From NCBI GenBank assembly GCA_016234985.1, contig JACRNK010000105.1, forward strand, positions 1 through 6,480: a stretch of DNA of 6,480 bases. Reading direction: 5' to 3'. The notes below the pieces were generated by a model. The model did not search any database and was not told where the DNA came from. It saw only the letters and a program-made list of their open reading frames with translations. Numbering within the stretch: position 1 is the first letter of the stretch; each line of letters starts with the position of its first letter. This DNA comes from Deltaproteobacteria bacterium (GTDB taxonomy: Bacteria > Desulfobacterota > GWC2-55-46 > UBA9637). The translations under genes were made by a program, and so were the position numbers. Shown in pieces: positions 1 to 4,420 of the stretch.

Positions 1-1
1 A

Positions 2-934
2 ATAGAGGCCGATGCCGTATCCAGCCTTGCCGCAAGGCTTGACGGAAATTTTTCAAAGGCCATTGACCTGATTTTGAATTCAACAGGCAAGGTCGTCATA
101 ACCGGCATGGGCAAGAGCGGCCTTATCTGCCAGAAGATTGCCGCCACCTTTGCCTCAACCGGCACGGCTGCCTTTTTCCTTCACCCGGCTGAAGGCGTGC
201 ATGGCGATCTGGGGATGCTGATGAAAGACGATGTGGTAATCGCGGTCTCCAACAGCGGCGAGACAGCGGAGATTGCGAGGATACTTCCCTTGATAAAGAG
301 GATGGGCGTAAAGCTCATTGCAATGACAGGGAATAAAAAATCCACACTTGCAAAGGCAGGGGATGTGGTTTTGGATATAGCCGTCCAACAAGAGGCATGT
401 CCCCTTGGTCTTGCGCCCACGGCATCTACCACAGCTACTCTGGCTATGGGAGACGCTTTGGCAGTGGCGCTCCTTGAAAAAAAGGGCTTCAGGGAAAAGG
501 ACTTCGCATTGCTGCACCCGGGGGGCAGCCTCGGCAGGAGGCTTTTAAAAGTAAGCGAGCTGATGCATACAGGCAGCAGCATCCCTATTGTTGATATAAA
601 TGCCTCCATGAAAGAGGCGGTGCTGGAGATAACGGCAAAGAGGCTCGGCATAACAGCCGTGCTGGACAGGCAGGGCCGCTTTGCGGGAGTCGTAACAGAC
701 GGGGATTTAAGAAGGGCTCTGGAGAAAGGCGATAACATTCTTGATAAAAAGGTTCAGGATATAATGACCAGAAATCCCAAAAAGATAGAAAAGGGGACAT
801 GGGCAGAGTCAGCGCTTAAGCTCATGGAGGATTATTCCATAACTGCATTGTTTGTATATGAAGGCAGACGAAAGGCGGATAAGATTGTAGGCGTCATTCA
901 CCTGCACGATTTACTCAAGGCAGGGGTGGCATAA
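2..934 (+). CDS. kdsD: Arabinose-5-phosphate isomerase (KdsD/KpsF family), 5' end outside window
   Basis: Converts D-ribulose 5-phosphate to D-arabinose 5-phosphate, the first step of Kdo synthesis for lipopolysaccharide, in the cytoplasm. The frame is open from base 2, and the residues before the in-frame TTG at 74 (IEADAVSSLAARLDGNFSKA) match the usual family N-terminus, so the gene begins upstream and the TTG is not the start. About 310 residues are visible of a usual 320-330. An N-terminal SIS sugar-isomerase domain shows GMGKSG (104-121), HPAEGVHGDLGM, the phosphosugar-binding SNSGET (about 250-267), and EACPLGLAPTASTTATLAMG. HPGGSLGRRLL (about 515-547) carries the conserved histidine. 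Two C-terminal CBS domains follow: about 554-730 (SELMHTG to VTDGDLRRALEKG) and about 748-930 (VQDIMTRNP to GVIHLHDLLKAG). The missing start means its promoter and upstream partners cannot be seen. The capsule paralogue KpsF would look the same at this resolution. Confidence 0.93.
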   Translation: MEADAVSSLAARLDGNFSKAIDLILNSTGKVVITGMGKSGLICQKIAATFASTGTAAFFLHPAEGVHGDLGMLMKDDVVIAVSNSGETAEIARILPLIKRMGVKLIAMTGNKKSTLAKAGDVVLDIAVQQEACPLGLAPTASTTATLAMGDALAVALLEKKGFREKDFALLHPGGSLGRRLLKVSELMHTGSSIPIVDINASMKEAVLEITAKRLGITAVLDRQGRFAGVVTDGDLRRALEKGDNILDKKVQDIMTRNPKKIEKGTWAESALKLMEDYSITALFVYEGRRKADKIVGVIHLHDLLKAGVA

Positions 935-957
935 AAAAAACAGGCATAAAAAAAACA
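928..957 (+). repeat. Perfect 15-bp tandem duplication over the kdsD stop codon
   Basis: GGCATAAAAAAAACA occurs at 928-942 and again, identical, at 943-957. The first unit contains the last codon and the TAA stop of kdsD; the second leads directly into the TTGACA box at 959. The A8 tracts suggest slippage or unequal exchange as the origin. The protein end is unaffected because the stop lies in the first unit. Confidence 0.85.
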
Positions 958-958
958 C

Positions 959-988
959 TTGACAACCTATTCGTTTATGGGGTAAAAA
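959..988 (+). promoter_or_regulatory. Candidate sigma-70 promoter for the porin gene (distal)
   Basis: A perfect -35 TTGACA lies at 959-964. The best -10 is weak: TAAAAA at 983-988 with an 18-nt spacer. If used, it gives a porin leader of roughly 200 nt containing the REP-like pair at 1075-1124 and a hairpin at 1147-1166. No terminator is visible between kdsD and this box, so read-through from kdsD is also possible. Confidence 0.45.
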
Positions 989-1074
989 GATTTCATTATT
1001 AAAGACGGCCCTGCTATTTTAGATTTATATTTAAAATAAAGTAACAAGGGAGGTGAGAAAGAAGAAAAAATGAC

Positions 1075-1124
1075 GTAACTCAAGGCTTTAGCCTTGAACT
1101 GTCAAACCTAAAGGTTTGAGCTAC
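1075..1124. repeat. BIME-like pair of inverted REP palindromes in the porin leader
   Basis: Two perfect palindromes face each other: TCAAGGCTTTAGCCTTGA (1080-1097) and TCAAACCTAAAGGTTTGA (1102-1119), 4 nt apart. Read outward-in, the plus strand starts GTAAC before the first hairpin and the minus strand starts GTAGC before the second. A GTAG-type tetranucleotide followed by a hairpin is the hallmark of REP elements mobilised by RAYT transposases. The two hairpins differ at two stem positions, each compensated on the other arm (GG/CC versus AC/GT). As a 5'-leader element it would form hairpins in the porin mRNA. No RAYT gene is present in the window. Confidence 0.7.
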
Positions 1125-1127
1125 AAT
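1099..1127 (+). promoter_or_regulatory. Possible second porin promoter built into the REP pair
   Basis: CTGTCA (1099-1104, 4/6 match to TTGACA) is followed after 17 nt by TACAAT (1122-1127, 5/6 match to TATAAT). The -35 lies in the spacer between the palindromes, and the -10 uses the CTAC end of the element plus the flanking AAT. A start near 1134 would give a 58-nt leader. This is sequence matching only. Confidence 0.3.
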
Positions 1128-1146
1128 ATTAAAAGACTTTCCAGCA

Positions 1147-1166
1147 TTACTTCAAAGATGAAGTAA
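1147..1166 (+). promoter_or_regulatory. Hairpin just upstream of the porin ribosome binding site
   Basis: TTACTTCA and TGAAGTAA form an 8-bp stem with an AAGA loop, ending 10 nt before the AAGGAGG at 1177-1183. Leader hairpins are known to stabilise abundant outer-membrane protein mRNAs; that role here is inference. Confidence 0.4.
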
Positions 1167-1191
1167 TAAATAAAAAAAGGAGGAAGTAAAA

Positions 1192-2673
1192 ATGAAGAAG
1201 ATTCTAATAGCAGTTTTCGCAGTTCTTGTGACCGCTGCGTGGGTGTTGCCTGCAATGGCAGTTGACACCACATTCTACGGCACATACAGGGTAAGGTTGT
1301 TCAGCACGAACAACGCAGCAGACTACAATAGCTCAGGAGACACCAAGCTATACAGCGGCACCGGTTCTACTGTTACCACAACAGCAGGAGCCAATCCTAC
1401 AGACAACAACTCATGGATTGACCAGAGATTCCGTCTCATGGTTGAAAGCAAGGCATCTGACAATCTGCGGGGCTTTGTGCAGTTGCAGATAGGCAATTTT
1501 ACAGGAGGCAATGGAAGCCATATATGGGGAACCACAGCAAGCGCCACCAACATGGAAATATATGTCCGTCAGGCATATCTGTCATTTAATGCAGGACCGG
1601 TCAGGATTAAGGCAGGCCGTTCATTATTCGGCGATGCGCCGGATGGCGGCGGGTCATTCAAACCATCGGATGACAATCAGTACTGGGGGCTTTTGGACGG
1701 CGGTCTTATAGTTGTTGCGCAGGTTGACGGGTTTTTATTGGCAACACAAAAGAACCTTGACCCTGTTAACCTTGCCTTTGGATATGTAAAGCTTTCAGAG
1801 GCATCTTCAACAAGCACAACAACAGGCGCATCTGATAAGGATAATACCCTCTATGTAATGCAGGCACTGGTTATACCTTCAGACACATTGACAGCAGGAG
1901 GATATTTCCTGTATGACAGAGACAGGACAACGATCGTACAATCTTCTACTGTTAAATCTACGAACAGCACAGGGCAAAACAGCCCATGGTGGCTTGGCGG
2001 CGGCGCGGTTGCAAAACTTGACCCTATTTCTTTAAAGGTTCATGCCGCATATAAGGGCGGTAAATATGAAAAGGGTTGCCAGCCAGGCTCATGCGGTATT
2101 GCCGCAACAGGCACAGCAACTGACCTCAAGTACAGCGCATATGCGCTTGATGCTGATGTGAGCGCAAAGGTTGGCCCTGCAACAGTGGGTTTTGCCGCAG
2201 GCATGGGCAGCGGTGACAAGAGCACACAGGATACCAAGTCAAAGGCATTCAGCGGTGTGGCGCCTGCTTACGGCGTCCAGCTCGGCGCAAGACCGGCCAT
2301 ATTCTTTGACGGCGGCGACGTCTCAAATGGTGGAGCAACGCTTAATACAACCTATTCAAACGGCATAGGCACTTCAGCATCAGGCAGCACCCAAAGCACC
2401 CTCGGCAATATCACATTTGCAGAGACAGAGAAGAAGAATACAACCAGCGCAACCAATACCAACACATGGGAAAGCAAGCTCGGTTATGAAATTCACCTGA
2501 CTGCTGTTTACAAGCTCTACAAAGCGCTTGCCATCGTTGGTCAGGCAGCATGGTTCCTGCCGGGCGAAGGTATCCGCACATATAAGAGCACCGCTGGAAA
2601 TAACGCATCAGGCAGCCTTGCATCAGACGATGCAGTCAGCGAATACTATGCAAAGATTCAGTATGACTTTTAA
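1192..2673 (+). CDS. Outer-membrane porin, beta-barrel
   Basis: Predicted general diffusion or substrate-specific porin of 493 residues in the outer membrane; the substrate cannot be told. Residues 1-23 are a classic signal peptide (MKK, hydrophobic core, AMA cleavage site before VDTTFYGTYRVR). The mature part has alternating barrel-strand patterns such as IDQRFRLMVESK, FVQLQIG, EIYVRQAYLSF and VRIKAGRSLFG, separated by Ser/Thr/Asn/Gly-rich loops. It ends YYAKIQYDF: the terminal Phe and alternating aromatics are the BAM assembly signal. Cys296 and Cys301 (CQPGSC) in a predicted loop could form a small disulfide loop, which is unusual in porins. The ATG start is fixed by the signal peptide and AAGGAGG (1177-1183) 8 nt upstream. 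It is followed by hairpins and a terminator and so ends its own transcript. A remnant of a paralogue lies at 3225-3281. Confidence 0.88.
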   Translation: MKKILIAVFAVLVTAAWVLPAMAVDTTFYGTYRVRLFSTNNAADYNSSGDTKLYSGTGSTVTTTAGANPTDNNSWIDQRFRLMVESKASDNLRGFVQLQIGNFTGGNGSHIWGTTASATNMEIYVRQAYLSFNAGPVRIKAGRSLFGDAPDGGGSFKPSDDNQYWGLLDGGLIVVAQVDGFLLATQKNLDPVNLAFGYVKLSEASSTSTTTGASDKDNTLYVMQALVIPSDTLTAGGYFLYDRDRTTIVQSSTVKSTNSTGQNSPWWLGGGAVAKLDPISLKVHAAYKGGKYEKGCQPGSCGIAATGTATDLKYSAYALDADVSAKVGPATVGFAAGMGSGDKSTQDTKSKAFSGVAPAYGVQLGARPAIFFDGGDVSNGGATLNTTYSNGIGTSASGSTQSTLGNITFAETEKKNTTSATNTNTWESKLGYEIHLTAVYKLYKALAIVGQAAWFLPGEGIRTYKSTAGNNASGSLASDDAVSEYYAKIQYDF

Positions 2674-2698
2674 GAATTCCTCCTTATAACTCCCCCTT

Positions 2699-2759
2699 CC
2701 CCCTCTTACAGTAAGAGGGGGACAGACTTGTATCCCCCCTTAATGTAAGGGGGGATACA
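2699..2759. repeat. Pair of long GC-rich hairpins behind the porin gene
   Basis: CCCCCTCTTAC / GTAAGAGGGGG (2699-2709 / 2711-2721) is a near-perfect palindrome of 11-bp arms. A second hairpin has a 14-bp perfect stem: TGTATCCCCCCTTA at 2729-2742 pairs with TAAGGGGGGATACA at 2746-2759, with an ATG loop. Flanking TAACTCCCCC (about 2687) and GGGGGGTTA (2760-2768) could form an outer stem. There are no U-tracts, so these are not terminators by themselves; dispersed repeats or 3' mRNA-stabilising structures are more likely. Confidence 0.7.
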
Positions 2760-2789
2760 GGGGGGTTAAGAGAGGGATTGTGAAGTTTT

Positions 2790-2821
2790 AAAAGGGCGGG
2801 GTTTAACCCCCGCCCTTTTTT
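2790..2821 (+). terminator. Rho-independent terminator of the porin gene
   Basis: A GGGCGGGG / CCCCGCCC stem (2794-2801 / 2808-2815) with a 6-nt loop is followed by T6 (2816-2821) and preceded by A4. The A/T tracts could let it work in both directions. The same stem recurs at 3394-3414 and, 1 bp shorter, at 4428-4449. Confidence 0.9.
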
Positions 2822-2846
2822 ATTGTTGTGAGCGGTTCATTTTGCA

Positions 2847-2875
2847 TTGACAATTCCTTGTTGTAATGCTAAATT
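2847..2875 (+). promoter_or_regulatory. Promoter of small membrane cassette A, probably leaderless
   Basis: TTGACA (2847-2852), a 17-nt spacer, then TAAATT (2870-2875, 4/6). A start 7 nt past the -10 would be base 2882, the first base of the GTG start codon. The 10-mer GCATTGACAA around this -35 recurs exactly at the promoter at 3914. Confidence 0.65.
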
Positions 2876-2881
2876 TAAATC

Positions 2882-3076
2882 GTGAAATTAACAAAGAGGC
2901 AGAAGGAGAATGCGAGTAAGTATTTTCTCGATATTAGTAAATATGCCTTTGGCGCAGTTGTTGTAGGAAAATTTATTTCTCTAACATCTATCCCTGAGTG
3001 GGTTTTTTGGCTGGGATTATGTTTTGCTGTCCTTACATTTTTGAGCGGTATATTTTTAGATAGAGGAGGAGATTGA
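2882..3076 (+). CDS. Small two-helix membrane protein, cassette A (64 aa)
   Basis: No function is known to me. The protein has a basic N-terminus (KLTKRQKENASKYFLDISKY), a first short hydrophobic helix (about residues 21-37, FGAVVVGKF), a WVFWLG turn, and a second helix (about 40-58) ending in charged DRGGD. This suggests a two-helix inner-membrane protein. It resembles small proteins sometimes grouped as DUF6722, from memory and unverified. It aligns with the 58-aa protein at 3460 (A-K-x-x-x-DI-x-K-x-x-F-x-A-x-V-x-G-x-FIS). GTG is the only plausible start: an in-frame TAA lies at 2876-2878 and there is no Shine-Dalgarno, fitting a leaderless mRNA. Its stop TGA is 1 nt from the next ATG, so the two are co-translated. 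Confidence 0.75.
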   Translation: MKLTKRQKENASKYFLDISKYAFGAVVVGKFISLTSIPEWVFWLGLCFAVLTFLSGIFLDRGGD

Positions 3077-3077
3077 C

Positions 3078-3179
3078 ATGACTTCTTTAGGCATAGCTTT
3101 TATACTGCTATCTCTTGGTGTGATAGCTTTTTACCTGTATGTTCGTTACACCGATAAACACCATCCAAAACACCACTGA
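3078..3179 (+). CDS. Single-helix microprotein with His-rich tail, copy a (33 aa)
   Basis: Thirty-three residues: one membrane helix (about 3-22, LGIAFILLSLGVIAFYLYV) then a polar tail RYTDKHHPKHH with four histidines. AGGAGGAG at 3063-3070 gives a strong ribosome binding site inside the end of the upstream gene, and the ATG follows its stop after one base. A near-twin lies at 3779-3880 (tail RYTEKHHPKRH), and a related 38-aa protein at 3643. Conservation of the tail and the tight coupling argue that it is real despite its size. The His cluster could bind metal or heme, but that is speculation; a subunit of a larger membrane complex is equally possible. Confidence 0.7.
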   Translation: MTSLGIAFILLSLGVIAFYLYVRYTDKHHPKHH

Positions 3180-3224
3180 CCTTTTGCAGCAAGTGTGGAC
3201 TCTGCCCATCCTACGGCTGACACT

Positions 3225-3281
3225 CTTGCATCAGATGATGCAGTCAGCGAGTACTTCGCAAAGATTCAGTATGACTTTTAA
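3225..3281 (+). pseudogene. Remnant 3' end of a second porin gene
   Basis: The last 18 codons plus stop encode LASDDAVSEYFAKIQYDF and match the end of the intact porin (2617-2673) at 53 of 57 bases, with one residue changed (Y to F). Two of the three altered codons are silent, as in a divergent paralogue that was once under selection. The frame upstream runs back to the TGA of the 33-aa gene (3177-3179) without a start codon or barrel sequence, so it is a fragment left by a deletion. The FAKIQYDF assembly signal is intact but cannot be expressed as a porin. Confidence 0.85.
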
Positions 3282-3293
3282 GATTTAATGTGT

Positions 3294-3346
3294 GTAGGGG
3301 AGGGGCTTGCCCCCTCCCAACGGGAGACCGCAAGGGTCTCCCCTAC
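3294..3346. repeat. Second BIME-like REP pair
   Basis: On the plus strand GTAG (3294-3297) precedes the hairpin GGGAGGGG / CCCCTCCC (3298-3305 / 3311-3318). On the minus strand GTAG (complement of CTAC at 3343-3346) precedes the hairpin made by GGGAGACC / GGTCTCCC (3322-3329 / 3335-3342). This is the same convergent arrangement as at 1075-1124 but with unrelated stem sequence. The flanks TGTAGGGG and CCCCTACA can also pair with each other, giving an alternative cruciform fold. Confidence 0.65.
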
Positions 3347-3358
3347 ATAGAAGATACA

Positions 3359-3379
3359 GTAGGGTGGGCAATGCCCACC
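3359..3379 (+). repeat. REP-like hairpin, first copy of the hairpin-terminator unit
   Basis: GTAG (3359-3362) is followed by GGTGGGCAATGCCCACC (3363-3379), an 8-bp perfect stem around one base. The next bases, AATGATT, then a poly-A and the terminator, recur at 4395-4456, so hairpin and terminator are a duplicated unit. Confidence 0.65.
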
Positions 3380-3387
3380 AATGATTC

Positions 3388-3420
3388 AAAAAAGGGCGGG
3401 GTTAACCCCCGCCCTTTTTT
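3388..3420 (+). terminator. Rho-independent terminator between the cassettes
   Basis: A6, a stem GGGCGGGG / CCCCGCCC (3394-3401 / 3407-3414), loop TTAAC, then T6. It closes cassette A and isolates cassette B, whose own promoter begins 2 nt later. Confidence 0.9.
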
Positions 3421-3422
3421 AT

Positions 3423-3451
3423 TTGACACGTTATCTTTGTTGGGCTATATT
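3423..3451 (+). promoter_or_regulatory. Promoter of small membrane cassette B, probably leaderless
   Basis: TTGACA (3423-3428), a 17-nt spacer, TATATT (3446-3451, 5/6): one of the best sigma-70 matches in the window. A start 7-9 nt past the -10 falls at 3458-3460, at the ATG of the first gene. The in-frame TTG at 3451 lies in the -10 itself and cannot be on the mRNA. Confidence 0.75.
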
Positions 3452-3459
3452 TGAGTCAG

Positions 3460-3636
3460 ATGGAGAGACGGGCAAATTTAGCAAAGGCTTTATACGATAT
3501 TGGGAAATTGACATTTGCGGCGTTGGTTATTGGACAGTTTATATCAGAAAGTCAAAATTATTTTGTGTTGATAGGCGGATTGGGATTTACTATTTTTGTA
3601 TTTGTAGTTGCTTATAAAACAGATGGAAAGAGGTGA
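3460..3636 (+). CDS. Small two-helix membrane protein, cassette B (58 aa)
   Basis: Paralogue of the 64-aa protein at 2882 and of unknown function. N-terminus MERRANLAKALYDIGKLTF, a first helix (about residues 18-30, FAALVIGQFIS), a short SESQNY turn and a second helix (about 36-52, VLIGGLGFTIFVFVVAY), then a basic tail KTDGKR. The ATG at 3460 was chosen over the in-frame TTG at 3451 because the predicted transcript begins at about 3458 and no Shine-Dalgarno exists for either. The stop is 6 nt before the next ATG, whose binding site AAAGAGGTGA overlaps this gene's end. It is the first gene of a three-gene operon. Confidence 0.75.
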   Translation: MERRANLAKALYDIGKLTFAALVIGQFISESQNYFVLIGGLGFTIFVFVVAYKTDGKR

Positions 3637-3642
3637 CAAATT

Positions 3643-3759
3643 ATGTTAGAGGCAATAATTCTTTTTGGCATCCCGACACTAATTCTCATAGGTGTATGGA
3701 TATACTTTGCCTATAAGGATGCCCACCACAAAAGGCATACATCATTAAAACATCCTTAA
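3643..3759 (+). CDS. Single-helix microprotein with His-rich tail (38 aa), cassette B only
   Basis: Thirty-eight residues: helix at about 4-24 (AIILFGIPTLILIGVWIYFAY), then KDAHHKRHTSLKHP with four histidines and several lysines. The layout (helix, Tyr, Asp/Glu-Lys, HH, basic end) matches the 33-aa proteins either side of the duplication, so it looks like a diverged third member. AAAGAGGTGA (3628-3637) is a good ribosome binding site overlapping the previous stop. Cassette A has no counterpart: either A lost it or B gained it by duplicating the 33-aa gene. Function unknown. Confidence 0.65.
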   Translation: MLEAIILFGIPTLILIGVWIYFAYKDAHHKRHTSLKHP

Positions 3760-3778
3760 AAAAGAAAGAAGGAGTAAT

Positions 3779-3880
3779 ATGGATATTCTTGGATATACTT
3801 TCTTGGGTCTTTCAATTGCTGTAATAGCTTTTTACCTCTTTGTTCGCTACACAGAAAAACACCATCCAAAACGCCACTGA
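3779..3880 (+). CDS. Single-helix microprotein with His-rich tail, copy b (33 aa)
   Basis: Exactly the same length as the 33-aa protein at 3078: helix (about 3-22, ending VIAFYLFV) and tail RYTEKHHPKRH. AAGGAG at 3769-3774 lies 4 nt before the ATG. The 5' halves of the two genes are quite different, whereas the 3' halves are nearly identical and the identity continues past the stop (TGACCTTTTGCAGCAAG in both). That fits recombination between copies, or a functional constraint on the tail and downstream bases. It is the last gene of cassette B; no terminator follows before the next promoter. Function unknown. Confidence 0.7.
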   Translation: MDILGYTFLGLSIAVIAFYLFVRYTEKHHPKRH

Positions 3881-3913
3881 CCTTTTGCAGCAAGGGTGCA
3901 TCAAAGGTGGGCA

Positions 3914-3942
3914 TTGACAAATCTATATCCATGGGTTAGACT
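3914..3942 (+). promoter_or_regulatory. Promoter of the coiled-coil gene, probably leaderless
   Basis: TTGACA (3914-3919), a 17-nt spacer, TAGACT (3937-3942, 4/6). A start 7 nt downstream would be 3949, one base before the ATG. The -35 is fused to GGTGGGCATTG (3907-3917), the left arm of the hairpin found whole at 4395-4411. Confidence 0.55.
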
Positions 3943-3949
3943 TTATTCC

Positions 3950-4387
3950 ATGAAAAGAACCGGTTATACCCTTATTCCTTTCTTATTTCTCTTTATCCTC
4001 AACACCTCTGCCTTTGCAGTAGAAGTCGCCCCTCGTATATCTGATAGGGAGATTATTGAGGGATTGGCAGATATTAGAGGAGATATCAAGAAATTGGAAG
4101 AGGGCCAGAATGCATTAAACAAACGGATAGATAATTTAGAGAATAGTTTAAATAAGAGGATAGATAGTTTGGAAATTAGTTTAAACAAGAGGATAGATGA
4201 CCTCCAATGGATGTTTGGCATTTATATCACCATCTCCATTATTATCCTTGGTTTTGTTCTTCGTATGCAGTGGCAGATGCATAAAAGACAAACCCGAACG
4301 GAGACAACCCTTGAAACCCAAAAAGACGAACTTGCCTTCATAAAAGGACTTATAGAAAAACTCCTGCCTCCAAGAGGGGTGTTGTAG
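3950..4387 (+). CDS. Signal peptide / coiled coil / transmembrane protein (145 aa)
   Basis: Unknown function; I recognise the general family (VAPRISDREI motif, coiled coil, one helix, conserved LPPRGVL end) but no characterised member. Residues 1-23 are a signal peptide (SAFA cleavage site), 24-54 hold VEVAPRISDREIIEGLADIRG, and 55-86 are three 11-residue repeats x-L-N-K-R-I-D-x-L-E/Q-x predicted to form a coiled coil. Residues 88-106 are a membrane helix (FGIYITISIIILGFVLRM) and 107-145 a basic cytoplasmic tail ending EKLLPPRGVL. The likely topology is a periplasmic coiled coil anchored in the inner membrane, perhaps an oligomer. The ATG at 3950 is preferred over the in-frame GTG at 3896 because it places the signal peptide at the N-terminus and coincides with the predicted transcript start. 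No Shine-Dalgarno is present. Confidence 0.8.
   Translation: MKRTGYTLIPFLFLFILNTSAFAVEVAPRISDREIIEGLADIRGDIKKLEEGQNALNKRIDNLENSLNKRIDSLEISLNKRIDDLQWMFGIYITISIIILGFVLRMQWQMHKRQTRTETTLETQKDELAFIKGLIEKLLPPRGVL
4112..4207 (+). repeat. 33-bp tandem repeats encoding the coiled coil
   Basis: Three in-frame units at 4112-4144, 4145-4177 and 4178-4207 (last truncated) encode ALNKRIDNLEN, SLNKRIDSLEI and SLNKRIDDLQ. Units 2 and 3 are closer to each other than to unit 1. Such repeats can change number without a frameshift. Confidence 0.85.
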
Positions 4388-4394
4388 GCAGCAG

Positions 4395-4411
4395 GGTGGG
4401 CATTGCCCACC
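4395..4411 (+). repeat. REP-like hairpin, second copy of the hairpin-terminator unit
   Basis: GGTGGGCATTGCCCACC: an 8-bp stem identical to 3363-3379 with the central base changed. It is preceded by GCAG instead of GTAG and followed by AATGATTGC, as in the first copy (AATGATTC). Confidence 0.65.
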
Positions 4412-4420
4412 AATGATTGC

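Noticed and set aside
181..738. 185-codon open frame on the minus strand
   Set aside because: Antisense to the clear kdsD domains, with no ribosome binding site and no recognisable motif; a compositional shadow.
1070..1078. GGGAGGTGAG (1048-1057) followed by ATG ACG TAA
   Set aside because: A two-codon frame 16 nt or more from the Shine-Dalgarno-like sequence; too short and too far to call a leader peptide.
2910..2966. AAGGAG followed by ATG in another frame (MRVSIFSILVNMPLAQLL)
   Set aside because: An 18-codon frame inside the 64-aa gene; the 64-aa frame is supported by its paralogue at 3460, this one is not.
3203..3215. TGCCCATCCTAC, resembling the minus strand of the GTAGGGTGGGCA hairpin half
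   Set aside because: Only one degenerate arm with no partner; may be a decayed REP but not supportable alone.
3294..3420. Cluster of hairpins considered as a CRISPR array
   Set aside because: The palindromes differ in sequence and spacing and there are no unique spacers of regular length.
3896..3949. Upstream GTG start extending the coiled-coil protein by 18 residues
   Set aside because: It would bury the signal peptide and lies upstream of the predicted transcript start, overlapping the promoter.
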